Shown: positions 1 to 9,660, numbered from the stretch's first letter. The stretch: DNA of 64,000 bases from Macrothele yani (GCA_039090855.1 CM076999.1:118853072-118917071), one strand, 5' to 3'. Numbers and translations: made by a program. The notes: generated from the sequence alone by a model not told the origin.

Positions 1-136
1 TGGATGTTGTGTTTGTCTTACGGCACTGGCTCTCTCCCTTCCCTGGAACCAGTGACCCTAAATTAGGGACGGGCGACTGCTTATAGCCCATTTGAGTTGC
101 TCACGGTGGTTGTTAAACCTCCAATCAAAAAAAAAA
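1..136 (+). repeat. tRNA-derived SINE (family 1), 3' part cut by window edge
   Basis: The window opens inside a SINE body that recurs at 5333, 8774, 8994, 27284 (reverse), 49909 and 54468. The shared body runs from TGGATGTTGTGTTTG through the phrase CTAAATTAGGGACGGG to CGGTGGTYGTTAAACCTCCAATC and an A-rich tail. The tRNA-like head seen in the full copies is missing here because the element starts left of the window. Confidence 0.85.
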
Positions 137-552
137 AACCATGGCAACTACAGCGAGACGCTATCATTGCATGACTTGCTGTTGGTTATGATCTCCAGAG
201 TTTCCCGAATGGCAGTAGATTTTGGGGTGGAGTAGGAAGCTAATTCTTTACGTCATCCGCACATAGGAACAGCGGACTTGAACTTCACTTCTGTGGATAG
301 GGCCTTCATATGAAACTGGTTAAAGGAATAGCCAGGAATTTACGCAGCTTTGAATGAAATACTCAAAAGAAAAAATAACGTTTCGTTTATTTTATTTTAT
401 TTTTCAGTAGAAATGTAAAATACTAAGAAATCATTTGCTTTGCTTTATTTAGTTCATAAAGGTAGAAACGAAGTTCGGATGACGAGGAAACAGTTATTCC
501 AGAGGACTTGAGGCCTCTTTTCACAGCCATAGCAATAATGCCTATATGCATA
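137..552. other. AT-rich spacer, no gene seen
   Basis: I see no coding potential. The only notable item is a 20-bp string at 461-480 that reappears exactly at 783-802 inside the adjacent Tc1 transposase relic, which may mark a small captured fragment. Confidence 0.5.
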
Positions 553-995
553 TACACTGAAGTGCCAGAAAAAACTAGTACAGACGAGCTTATGCAAAAT
601 ACATAGCAGCGTCACCTATGCTCATACTCGGTTGCGTCCGCCAGTGCGTATATAAAGCGATAGACATCCTTGCCAGCTATCAGAGCTGTTTTCGGCATGG
701 TAATGGCAAGTAATAACGATTTAGGCGGTTTTCAACGCGGTGTCATAGTTGGCGCTCGTGAGATGGGCCATAGTATTTCGGAGGTAGAAACGAAGTTCGG
801 ATTTTGCAAGGGTGTACCGTGACTACAAGAATTCCGGCAAAACCTCCAACCTACGATACCAGTGTGGCCGTAAAAAGACATTGGGTGAAAGTGACCATCG
901 TCGGCTGTCAAGAATCATTTCACGCGATAGACGTGCAACACTCTCGCAGGTATTATCGGAATTCACTGCTGGAGCCTCAACAAGCATCAGCGTCC

Positions 996-1175
996 TGTAA
1001 CGTACCAGGAGATGGGACGTACCTGCCAGAAGGACGCACACGACATAAAGGCAGATAGGAATCAGAATAAAATGTCCGCGTAGCTTAATTGGTAGAGCAA
1101 CTTGTTCCGGAATGAGTGGACCCGGGTTCGAATCCTGGCGCGGATAAAAATGACGGAGAAATTCACTTCGTTATA
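996..1175 (+). repeat. TRIM 5' LTR (180 bp)
   Basis: This is the left long terminal repeat, with ends TGTAACG...CGTTATA forming a short imperfect inverted pair. It carries the tRNA-like unit at 1074-1145. It is almost identical to the right LTR, which implies recent insertion. Confidence 0.88.
1074..1145 (+). tRNA. tRNA-like gene inside 5' LTR
   Basis: The sequence folds as a cloverleaf: acceptor GTCCGCG with CGCGGAT, D stem GCTT/GAGC, and T stem CCGGG/CCTGG around TTCGAAT. The internal A box TAGCTTAATTGG and B box GGTTCGAATCC match the RNA polymerase III consensus exactly. The anticodon arm is unusual: closing ACTTG with TGAGT leaves an 8-nt loop TTCCGGAA that is self-complementary. It is therefore tRNA-like rather than a confident functional tRNA. 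No TTTT terminator follows closely. Confidence 0.6.
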
Positions 1176-1311
1176 ATGGCGCCCGAACTATCCGGATGAC
1201 CCGACCGTTCACAATCTCGCAATGGTGTGATGTTATTTCCACACCGCGAGATAGGAAAAATAAGAGCAGCACTTCAAAAAAAATACAAAAAGAAAAATAA
1301 GGGGGAGATGA

Positions 1312-1491
1312 TGTAACGTACCAGGAGATGGGACGTACCTGCCAGAAGGACGCACACGACATAAAGGCAGATAGGAATCAGAATAAAATGTCCGCGTAGC
1401 TTAATTGGTAGAGCAACTTATTCCGGAATGAGTGGACCCGGGTTCGAATCCTGGCGCGGATAAAAATGACGGAGAAATTCACTTCGTTATA
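1312..1491 (+). repeat. TRIM 3' LTR (180 bp)
   Basis: This is the right long terminal repeat, directly after the polypurine tract. It differs from the left LTR at the base before TTCCGGAAT (A here, G in the left copy). Confidence 0.88.
1390..1461 (+). tRNA. tRNA-like gene inside 3' LTR
   Basis: This is the second copy of the tRNA-like unit, with the same A and B boxes. The single change in the anticodon arm turns a G·U pair into A-U and makes the arm CTTATTCCGGAATGAG nearly a continuous hairpin. Confidence 0.6.
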
Positions 1492-2264
1492 GTCCGGACT
1501 GTGCAACGTACCCTGCACAATATGGGCTTTGGGAGCCGACGCCCAACTCGAGTCCCCTTAATGGGTGTACGACACAGAGCTATGCGCCTCGCTTGGGCAC
1601 GGCAACACCGCCACTGGACACTCTATGACTGGAAACAAGTAGCCTGGTCTGACGAGTTGCGTTTCCAACTGTATCGGGCAGATGGAAGGATTCGTGTGTG
1701 GCGCAAACCCCATGAAGCCATGGATCCCGCCTGTCAACAGGGAACTATACTGGCTGGTGGGGGTCCGTAATGGTATGGAGTGTGTTTAGCTGGACTTCAC
1801 TGGGACCCCTGGTACGTCTACAAACGTCTGTGACCGGCCAACACTATGTGCGCATCCTTTCTGACGAGGTACACCCGTTCATGTCCTGCATTCATGCTGA
1901 TGGGCCTGTTCTAACAGGACAATGCACATCCACACAAGTGTCAGGACGCCACATTATGGTTAGAAGAGATTTCATCTGAGTTTGGGGTGTTTCCATTCCC
2001 ACCCAAGTCCCCAGATCTGAACGTGATAGAACACATTTGGGATGCCATGCAACGCGCTATCGAACACAGGAATCCGAGACCTCGGAATACACCCGAATTG
2101 TGGAACGCTCTGCAGGAACTGGAAGTATGGTGTACACTGCCTACAGCATATTTCCAGAAGCTAGTGGAGTCCATGCCCATCGTATTTCTGCAGTCCTGCG
2201 CTCCCGTGGGGGACCTCCCAAGTATTGGACTGGTGTACCAGTTTTTCTGGCACTCTAGTGTATA

Positions 2265-2679
2265 TTAATTAACAAGATTATGTGAAAGAAATATCAGTTC
2301 AATGAATGAAATTTTTATACCAATGAGGATAAGGTGTTATGTATAACAGTTCCTTGCACATAACTACGCATCTTTTAGAATTTAATGAACTAAAAGGTAT
2401 TTTTGCGGAACGAAGGAACAGAAACCTGTGTCATGTTTTTTGTTTGTTTCTTTGTTTTGTTTTTTGTAACAGAGGCAAGAGAAAAATTTTTGCTCTGCGC
2501 AAAACATTGTGGTATTATGTTAAGTATGCTTTCATATTCAAGAGTAAATATTTTAAGCAGTTTTGAGTTTTTTGTTCTAAAATTTTTGATTGTTACTTGT
2601 TGATTTGTTTACTTACGTTCTAAATTTTCGTATAAACCGGAAAAGATTCATTAGACATTGTAACACGGCAGTTACATAT

Positions 2680-2719
<40 letters not shown>

Positions 2720-3364
2720 GATGAGGCATTTCAAAGAGGCTGGCCTTACTTCACTAAAAGAATAAAATTTGCATGATGTGATTAACTTTGGCGTGAGTGT
2801 TTTGTAGTACTTTGTATCGGTATCAAAGTAGGGCAGTCATTTTAATTACAATGTGCACATTTTTTTGTTACACGCAATAACAATTTTGGTTTTACAAAAA
2901 ATGCTTGTGGGCTCCAAAGAATTCGATTTATTAAAACTCCCGTAAAGCCTAGTTATTAATATGGAAGTTAAAATCTTCAGTAATGGAAAGCTGTTATATT
3001 TTCGCAAAAGGGCGTCGAAACTTTTTTTTGCCGGGGAGCCCCGAGTTTATCCGGCACGCCACTGGGTATACCTGATGAAATGGCCACTTATTGTACATCA
3101 GAATTCCTCCTGGGGGAAACTTCTATTTAAAAGTGTTTCACTGACTGTGAGAATTCCTTTTCATAGACATAGTATGAGGGTGTTCCTAATAATGTGGCCA
3201 CTCAGTGTACATTTGTAATACCTCCTAGAGAAAGTATTTCAGTGACTCTGAGTGTTCATAATGAAGTATGAAAGTGTATCCATTCAGTGTATACCAATAT
3301 TTCGATTTTACAGTTTGAGTGTACAATGTATTTGTTGTTTAATTTAGGATCATCCTAATCATCA
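2265..3364. other. Intronic/intergenic spacer with a (TG)n microsatellite
   Basis: No gene is seen. A perfect (TG)n run occupies about 2685-2716. At 3065-3215 phrases resembling transposon termini recur (AATGTGGCCACTCAGTGTACA and variants), probably a decayed inverted-repeat element I could not delimit. Confidence 0.45.
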
Positions 3365-3488
3365 ATGATGTTAGATGAAAAGCCTTTGGAAGGACTCGGG
3401 AGGATCCTTCTCCTCTCGGATCCAAAGGATGTGAGAATACTTGAACTAAAGTTAGTCCCGGGAAAGGTACAGAGTAGATCGAGAAAAG
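3365..3488 (+). CDS. Candidate first coding exon of a host gene (C3orf38-like?)
   Basis: An open exon starts at ATGATG (3365) and reads MMLDEKPLEGLGRILLLSD, continuing to SRSRK, then stops at a strong donor AAAAG|GTGAGT after one base of the next codon (phase 1). The exon at 28209 starts with the two bases needed (AA), giving SRK-EAIASIL across the junction. An acceptor-like TTTAATTTAG lies just upstream, but that frame meets a stop before ATG 3365, so this looks like the 5' coding exon. From memory, the LLLSD...D...LV...EAI..IL spacing resembles the metazoan C3orf38 family. The family call is tentative; the exon pairing is better supported. Confidence 0.5.
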
Positions 3489-3544
3489 GTGAGTAATATC
3501 ATCGTCATTTTACACTTGCGATATTAATTTTACATTAATCTATA

Positions 3545-4262
3545 CATAGTGTAAAATAAAGTCCCCGGTAGGCGTCTGTCTGTTTGTTCGGGCTAATCTC
3601 GAGAATCGCTGGATGGATTTTGATGCGGTTTTCGCCATTCCATAGAGTATTCGTCGAGGAAGGTTTAGGTGTATGAAACATTAATCTATGACAAAAGGGA
3701 GCCGAACAGTAACGATTTTAGTGACTAGTCAAAGAAAAAACCGCCGTTCGCATTCTTTCTTGGCTTCCACTACCTAAACAACGACGCGCGGCAACCGGTT
3801 TACGAAACGTTTTTGCTCATTGGGAAAAAGACGCGAGGAACATGCGCGGCAACCGGTTTACGAAACGTTTTTGCTCATTGCGAAAAAGACGCGAGGCACA
3901 TGCGCGGCGACCGGTCTGACAGCATGTAAGGCCACAGACTAAATACGTAGTTACATCGGACGCTGAAAGAGAATTGGTTTATCGGCGGTCGCACAGACTA
4001 AATGCGTAGTTGTTTTCGTCCACACGTATGTATCTCTTTGAGTAGCTCTTTAATTAAAATAGAAATATTTTATTAACATTATGCCGGGACGAAAATCGAA
4101 TATAGGTCGTACTACATCGGACGCTAAAAGAATTTGTTTTTCCCGTCGTAATGAAACTCCAAGAAACAGAATCTCGATTGGCAAATGACAGACAAAGAAT
4201 GGCTTTACAAAGAGAAAGACAGTCGCCTGTTGGAAGCCGGGCCGGGTCGTTAGTAACAATTT
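3545..4262 (+). mobile_element. Helitron-like 5' fragment with a 58-bp tandem repeat
   Basis: The leader contains CTCGAGAATCGCTGGATGGATTTTGATGCGGTTTTC-type wording (3598-3635) common upstream of arthropod Helitron ORFs. A 58-bp unit starting CGCGGCAACCGGTTTACG repeats 2.3 times at about 3787-3912. The frame at 4081 opens MPGRKSNIGRTTSDAKRIC and continues with arginine-rich residues, like the N-terminus of Helitron replicase-helicase proteins. It stops after about 35 codons and then continues in another frame (LANDRQRMALQRERQSPVG). No Rep or helicase domain follows, so only a broken 5' end is present. Confidence 0.5.
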
Positions 4263-4637
4263 AAAAAATTGAAGAGCTTTCACGTGGTACCAAAATTTAC
4301 TTTCTGTGTCAATTCTGATGAGGAGTTTTGCTTCAGTCAAAAATCGAAAAAAAAAAATCTGTCATTTTTGAACAGACTGTACTTCTCAACCATGATGCGA
4401 ATGAGCTAAAATTTTCATTTCGGATGCAGGCCTACTGGTATTATTAATAACAGAACATTATTTTTTATGTTTTTGTTAATGCTTAAGCTTCTTAGTATAC
4501 CGCAAATCTGAAATGGGAGAGATTGTGTTTCACTGACGACCCCAGAAATGTACATTATCTTCCGCGGAAAAACCAAAGTTATGGCTTTTGAGTGAGGAAG
4601 TGTTACTACTGAATGTAATATAAGTCTAAATGGCACA

Positions 4638-5210
4638 GTGAATGACCAGGTGAATGAGTTTGTGTATTTAGGAAGTATGTTTGACAGAGAGAACAAATTG
4701 GATGGGGAAATTAGTAGGAGAGTGAATTCTTCATTGAAAGTCATAGCTGCTTTGGGAGGTTTTCGCAAGAATGATGGGTTCTCAAGAGAATCCCGCATGG
4801 CTGTGTACGAAATTGTAATTGTTCCTACTCTGATGTGTGGCAGTGAAACCTGCTACTACAGAAGAAAGGTCGAGGTCTTATTCTGATCGTGTGAAGAATG
4901 AAGATGTGTTGCAGTTGGGTAATGTGAAGCAAAATGTTGTTAGCAAGGTGAAGTCTAATTTTCGATGGTTTGGTCATGTTGAAAGAATGGGTGATGAGAT
5001 GCTTACTAAGAAATTTTTAGCCCAAGTGGCAGGAAGGAAAGGCAGAGGAAGGCCAAGGAAGTCATGGGAGGATCAGATTCAGGAGTGTCTGCATGAGAAA
5101 AAATTATGAGTATGAAGTATAGAAGATCTTGTGTACGGCGTGTGATGGATGTGAGTGAAGCCCGAGTTGTGTGTCAAGATCGCTGTAAATGGAGAAGTTT
5201 GATACGGCAA
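4638..5210 (+). pseudogene. Non-LTR retrotransposon RT C-terminal fragment
   Basis: Two adjacent frames read as the region after the RT palm domain of a LINE: FVYLGSMFDRENKLDGEISRR, then MCGSETCY. After a small deletion near 4862 comes FRWFGHVERMGDEMLTKKF followed by GRKGRGRPRKSWEDQIQEC. This thumb and tail wording is typical of arthropod LINE polyproteins. The catalytic YADD-type motif lies upstream of the surviving part, so the fragment is 5'-truncated and inactive. Confidence 0.75.
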
Positions 5211-5332
5211 CAGTAAGTAAATAATCAGTTAAAAATTTATTTGGTAGTTTGTATTTCTTTGTGGAGCTAACGTCTGAATCTCTGAGAACAGCTTAGTCAT
5301 ATGTATATGTATGTATGGAGAAACTGATCCCA

Positions 5333-5532
5333 GCGCTGGGGTGACGCAGTTGTCTAAGCGTTGGCTTCGTCCGAGACGGGTACTATTTCGAATCCCGTGG
5401 AGGCATGGATGTTGTGTTTGGCTTACGGCGCTGGTTCTTTCTCTTCCATGGAACCAGTGGCTCAAAATTAGGGACGGGTGACTGCTTATAGCCCGTCGAG
5501 TTGCTCACAGTGGTCGTTCAAAAGAAAAAAAA
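5333..5532 (+). repeat. SINE family 1, diverged copy
   Basis: The tRNA-like head has a B box (TTTCGAATCCC) near 5391. It is followed by the family body GGCATGGATGTTGTGTTTGGC...TTAGGGACGGG...GTGGTCGTTCAAAAG and an A-tail. It is more diverged than the copies at 8774 and 8994. Confidence 0.8.
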
Positions 5533-6189
5533 AGCTGCTGTGTTTTGATCATGTTTTAAAAAAATTTAAGGATCCAAAACGATAACTGAAAATAATAGTA
5601 TACTAGATCATAAAAAATACTTCATACTGCGTGTAAAACTAACAGCTAGGCCATTCTTTGCAACAGAATAACGTGCTGAAATCTTGGAGACGGAACGTTC
5701 CATGTTTCGTTTATACGTTTTTTAAAGTTTACGCTAATTTTATTTGGTCACTTGAAAGCGTGTAAACGGGGTCATACTGTCTGTACGTTTTGATTTAAAT
5801 ATTACCTTTGTCTTTGGAAATTTTGTGAGAAAGAGAAATTTTCCGAATTTCTTTATGGAATTTGTGAATTTCACTTTTAACAATAAAATATGCGCTCCTG
5901 AAATTTTTTCAGTTATCTACTGTACGATTTGTTTTTTAAATCTTTGTCGAGTTGAATTATTATGCTTCTTGACTAACTGATGGAAACTTATAGGATTCCA
6001 AAGGGAATATTATTTTTTTCAAAGAGAAATTTCCTGAACTTCTTGGATTTCATGAGTAAATTCAGCTACTAGCCTGTTCAATGTCCCTGGTAACAAAAAT
6101 TTTGTAAAAATCGAAATGGCGTTCATCCCCAATAAGTTATATGAGATTATTCCAATCCAGAGAAGATTCTCTGGGGGAGGGAGGTGGGG
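5533..6189. other. AT-rich spacer, nothing recognised
   Basis: No ORF of note, splice-site pair or repeat family was recognised in this stretch. Confidence 0.4.
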
Positions 6190-6568
6190 TGGAAATTTCT
6201 ATGACAAACGGTGAATGATCTGAATTGAGACTAAGGAGTATCTGAAATCAATAGAGGTTTTAAAAGCCGCAGGATCAAGGTAGAAATTTCCATGAGAACC
6301 GGTTAATGATGTGACTTGAGACTAAGGAGTATCTGAAATCAGTGGAAATGCCGGTGATTTTAAAAGCCTCAGGATTGAGGTGGAAATTTCCATGAGAACC
6401 GGTGAATGATCTGAATTGAGACTCAGGAGTACTTGAAATCAGTAGAAATCCCTGAGGTTTTAAAAGCCTCAGAATTAAGGTGGAAATTTCCATGAGAACG
6501 GGTTATTGATCTGAATTGAGCCTGAGGTGTACTTGAAACCAGTAGAAATGCCTGAGGTTTTAAAAACC
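6190..6568 (+). repeat. ~103-bp tandem repeat, about 3.5 copies
   Basis: The unit phrase GGAAATTTCYATGASAAC...TGAATGATCTGAATTGAGACT...GTTTTAAAAGCC recurs with starts near 6190, 6279, 6380 and 6481. The last unit runs directly into the 3' end of the mariner transposase relic on the opposite strand. Confidence 0.75.
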
Positions 6569-7558
6569 AAAAGCATGTAGCGAAGGCATTTTGTGGAAGC
6601 TGCTTTAGCGACCCCTGTACAACTTGAATAACGTCTGTATCTGTGTTGAATGTTGCGCCACGGAATTTCACCTTCATTGTTGGAAACAACCAGAAATCGC
6701 ACGGGGTGAGGTCAGGACTGTAGGCAGGCTGTGGCATGATTTCAATATGTATTGCGTTCCCTAAGAAACTGTTGAACACAAGCACCCACGTGTGGGCTGG
6801 CGTTATCATGGTGTAGGGTCCACTTGCCCACCAGTTCCGGTCGCTTAATCGACATGTGTCGTCGCAGACGCTTCAAGACTGAAATGTAATACTCAGTATT
6901 GACAATAATTTGTGGAGGAACGGCATGCTGGTAGACTACACCTTTATGATAAAAACTATCATCGTCATCTTCCCAGCTGATTTGTTTTGGCGTACTTTTT
7001 TCGGAGGAAGCGAGCCTGTGTGTTTCTAGACACTCGTTGCGCGCTTCGTAAGGGGGTCGAAATAGTGGACCCATGTTTCATCGGCAGCTATTACTGTGTT
7101 TAGAAAGTTTGGATCCTTTGCAATCATTTGTTTCCACTCATGGCATACATGAACTGTGGCTAACAACTGTTCTCTCGTCAGGTGATGAGGTACCCATCTG
7201 AAACACACACGATGCAGCAGTAATTTGTCGCGTAGAATGCGGAATGCCGACGTTGATGAAATATTAGTTGACACCGCTATGTCTTCACACGCCATTCGTC
7301 GATCTTTTTGCACAACTGCCCAAACAGTGTTAATAATACGCTTCATTTTCAGGTCGACCAGGCCTAGAAGCAAGTTCTGTCGACAAACGCCTTTTTTGAA
7401 ATCATGGGGCCATCTAAAAATGATTGACTCACCCAAACATTTATCTTTGTAAGCTTTTTCATTAAATCAGCTGTTTCTGGTGCCGTTTTACCCAAACGAT
7501 AGCAAAATTTTATCGCACAGCGCATTTCACTTCTTAACTCTGAATCACTCACCTCCAT
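6569..7558 (-). pseudogene. Mariner transposase relic (D,D,34D type)
   Basis: Reading from ATG 7558 leftwards, the helix-turn-helix start is followed in several frames by mariner landmarks. AADETWVHYFDP holds the first catalytic D, TLHHDNASPHV the second, and YSPDLTPCDFWLFP the third, with the DD34D spacing of mariner rather than Tc1. Frame changes occur near 7420, 7060 and 6780. The C-terminus is lost where a 103-bp tandem repeat begins. Mariners are cut-and-paste transposases about 345 residues long; this copy is dead. Confidence 0.85.
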
Positions 7559-7724
7559 AGCTCTATGGCGAAATGCAGACGCACCTTGAACAACTGCGCA
7601 ATAACAAAACCAGAATCATCTACCACGGCTAATAACTGTTGCCATAGATACTTCCTTAATTCAGTTAGTCGTCTGCGTGGTTTCGTTTCCCATTCGCACT
7701 GTTGCCAACTCAAAAAAAATACTC

Positions 7725-8054
7725 TGTTTTTATGGAACTGCCTTTGTACATTTCATTTCTTCGATGGAATGGGGTGTTTGCTTCATTCAGGTGACCTTTG
7801 CTTCAATTTATGGCAAGGTTTACGTGGATAAAAGGCTGTATAGAACAATATATTACTGTACTGTTTGGTATGCTCTTCAAATGGACTGAGATGCTCGAAG
7901 ATTAATTTCAACTTCTGTTCAGTGTCTCTGATTTCGAGAAAGTAGAATAGATTGTCCTTCAAGTGTATGTGTGGAAGGAAAACAATAAGCCTTTGGTGTC
8001 GGAAATATAACAAATTAAAATATCCATATTCTTACATGTGAAAAGGATGTTGCC
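7725..8054. other. Spacer, nothing recognised
   Basis: No convincing coding, repeat or RNA signal was recognised here. Confidence 0.4.
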
Positions 8055-8350
8055 ACCTCGGTGGTTGAACAGCGTGAGGCGCTAACCTCTGGCCTTTCGT
8101 CCGAGATGGGCTCGGGTTAGATAAGGCACGGGCCTGACGTATGGCCCTGGGCATCTTCCCGCTCCGGAACCAGTATTCCCAAAGTAGGAACCTGTGACTG
8201 CTTGTAACCCTTCCAGGTGCTTTTGGTGGATAGTCGCTGCACCACAGAGTACTTACTCACAGTGTGTCAGATGGGCATGTTAAATCATTGGCCCCAAGCA
8301 CTGGACCCCAGTTACAAATGAGGCTATCTGTTATCCCTCGACCTTGTACT
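8055..8350 (+). repeat. Second-type tRNA-related SINE, diverged
   Basis: The copy starts GCCACCTCGGTGGTTGAACAG and shares with family 1 the layout of a tRNA-like head, then GGAACCAGTATTCCCAAAGTAGGAACC and TGTGACTGCTTGTAACCC. Its 3' part (GATAGTCGCTGCACCACAGAG) is different. It is probably an older related SINE lineage; a reverse copy of similar type is at 52395-52602. Confidence 0.55.
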
Positions 8351-8773
8351 CTCTCCTTGGAAGTGCTAGTTGTGACGTCATAGTGCTAGTTGTGACATCA
8401 TTAAAATATAAGATTTTTAAGGTGGATCTACCTAAAATCTTTGCCATGTATTTCCGATGGGCAAACTTCTGTAGCCATTTTCTTCACAACTAATGCGTTC
8501 CCAAGGATGAAAACTTCGACATCGATAAAAATAACTTCATATTATAGCCTAGTATACTTAATGCCTTCTGAAACTTAACCATAAATATATTAAAAATCAA
8601 TAACATTTCCTTTGATGGTGTTGAGACCAGAAAATAGATGACGCGACCTGTACATTCATGACGTCAGTAGACAAACAAATGTTCGATTGCTTAATTATTA
8701 TTAAATTTTAGAAAATATTAAGTGTGGTAGGCTATAACATGTAGTTATTTTTATCGATGCTCAAAATTTCATC

Positions 8774-8984
8774 GCCGCCCCGGTGGCGCAGTGGTCTAAG
8801 CGATGGCCTCTGATCATTCGTCCGAAAGGGGTCAGGGTTCGAATCCCGGTGAGGCATGGATGTTGTGTTTGTCTTACGGCACTGGCTTTCTCCCTTCCCT
8901 GGAACCCGTAGCCCTAAATTAGGGACGGGCGACTGCTTATAGCACATTGAGTTGCTCACGGTGGTCGTTAAACCTCCAATCAAA
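8774..8984 (+). repeat. SINE family 1, full copy
   Basis: The tRNA-like head GCCGCCCCGGTGGCGCAGTGG carries an A box, and a B box GGTTCGAATCCC follows. Then come the family body and a short A-rich tail. It sits directly before another copy in the same orientation. Confidence 0.9.
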
Positions 8985-8993
8985 AGTATAAAA

Positions 8994-9224
8994 GCCGCCC
9001 CGGTGGCGCAGTGGTCTAAGCGATGGCCTCTGATCATTCGTCCGTAAGGGGTCCGGGTTCGAATCCCGGTGAGGCATGGATGTTGTGTTTGTCTTACGGC
9101 ACTGGCTTTCTCCCTTCCCTGGAACCAGTGACCCTAAATTAGGGACGGACGACTGCTTATAGCCCATTGAGTTGCTCACGGTGGTCGTTAAACCTCCAAT
9201 CAAAAAAAAAAAAAAAAAAAAAAA
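8994..9224 (+). repeat. SINE family 1, full copy with long poly(A)
   Basis: The head and body are nearly identical to the preceding copy and end in an A-run of about 20. The tandem arrangement suggests one SINE inserted into the tail of the other. Confidence 0.9.
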
Positions 9225-9337
9225 GTATGAAAAAATCATCCTTGGGAACGCATTGATTGTAAAAAAAAATGGCTACCGAAGTTTGCCCATAGAAAATACA
9301 AGATAACGATTTTAGGTGGATCCATCTTAATCAGTAT

Positions 9338-9660
9338 CAATTTAGATTTTTAGCAGATAAAGCAACAGAAACAGCATTGCTTTACTAACAAAATGCTATA
9401 CAAAATAATTTTACGCAAAGATATACAACAGTGGCTTTATTACTGGATTTATCAAAGGCATTTGATACTTTGAATCATGATATTCTTGTTTCTAAATTTC
9501 AAAATGTAGGAATTAGGGGTAACACTTATACACTTTTTAAAATTTACTTGACTAACAGACAACAATATACAAAAATCGAGCAATATCAATCCTCATTTCA
9601 AATTATAAAATGAAGAGTACGTCATCAAGGTTCTGTCCTCGGCTCTTTATTGTGTAATAT
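9338..9660 (+). pseudogene. CR1-like LINE reverse transcriptase, N-terminal RT part
   Basis: The frame reads FLADKATETALLY, a stop, then VALLLDLSKAFDTLNHDIL and YLTNRQQY, ending after a second stop at RVRHQGSVLG. These are RT blocks of a CR1/jockey-type LINE: DLSKAFDT carries the first catalytic aspartate, and the QGSVLG block normally follows about 60 residues later. The remaining RT (YADD box onwards) is found 9 kb downstream at 18565, so the gene was separated by the satellite expansion and nested elements. Confidence 0.8.

Larger units (their letters stand above)
996..1491 (+). mobile_element. Miniature LTR retrotransposon (TRIM) with a tRNA-like gene in each LTR
   Basis: Two 180-bp direct repeats (996-1175 and 1312-1491) differ at one base that I can see. 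They begin TGTAACG and end CGTTATA. The 136-bp interior starts one base later with TGGCGCCCGAAC (1177-1188), which reads as a primer-binding site matching the 3' end of a tRNA-Lys. It ends in a polypurine tract (AAAAATAAGGGGGAGATGA, 1293-1311). A 4-bp target duplication GTCC (992-995 and 1492-1495) flanks it; removing one GTCC plus the element rejoins the Tc1 transposase codons in frame. There is no room for gag or pol, so it must be mobilised in trans. Confidence 0.9.
697..2250 (+). pseudogene. Tc1-type transposase relic (DD34E family), split by LTR insertion
   Basis: The cut-and-paste transposase of the host Tc1 starts at ATG 697 (MVMASNNDLGGFQRG). A frameshift near 805 separates it from the helix-turn-helix stretch GKTSNLRYQCGRKKTLGESD. 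The TRIM then cuts the codon series at ISV/RTVQRTLH. Downstream come the catalytic-domain landmarks WSDELRF (first D), a frame change near 1770, another near 1915 that disturbs the QDN region, and PPKSPDLNVIEHIWD (third acidic residue) before the C-terminus. With at least three frameshifts plus the insertion it cannot encode an active enzyme. Confidence 0.85.
553..2262 (+). mobile_element. Tc1-like DNA transposon, interrupted by a TRIM
   Basis: Terminal inverted repeats are readable at both ends: CACT-GAAGTGCCAGAAAAA at the left, and the reverse complement of TTTTTCTGGCACTCTAGTG at the right. TA lies outside each end (551-552 and 2263-2264). Without the 500-bp insertion (TRIM plus duplicated GTCC) it is about 1.2 kb, normal for Tc1. 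The transposase reads left to right but is broken. Confidence 0.85.
8421..9326. mobile_element. Inverted-repeat element with TTAA flanks carrying two SINEs
   Basis: About 95 bp at 8421-8515 (GGTGGATCTACCTAAAATC...GGGCAAACTTCTGTAGCC...GCGTTCCCAAGGATG) reappear in reverse complement at 9236-9326. Both outer ends abut TTAA (8417-8420 and 9327-9330), as expected of a piggyBac-type TTAA target, but no transposase remains. The interior is mainly two family 1 SINEs. Confidence 0.6.

Noticed and set aside
1074..1145. Ordinary cellular tRNA gene
   Set aside because: It is duplicated exactly with the LTRs, has an 8-nt palindromic anticodon loop and no nearby T-run terminator, so I treat it as part of the retroelement.
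1177..1188. Endogenous lentivirus suggested by the TGGCGCCCGAAC primer-binding site
   Set aside because: Only 12 bases match and there is no gag, pol or env; tRNA-Lys priming is shared by many LTR retrotransposons. A TRIM explains it.
2339..2603. Overlapping small plus-strand open frames
   Set aside because: AT-rich sequence with poly-T encoded Phe/Leu/Val runs; no start context, motif or splice signals.
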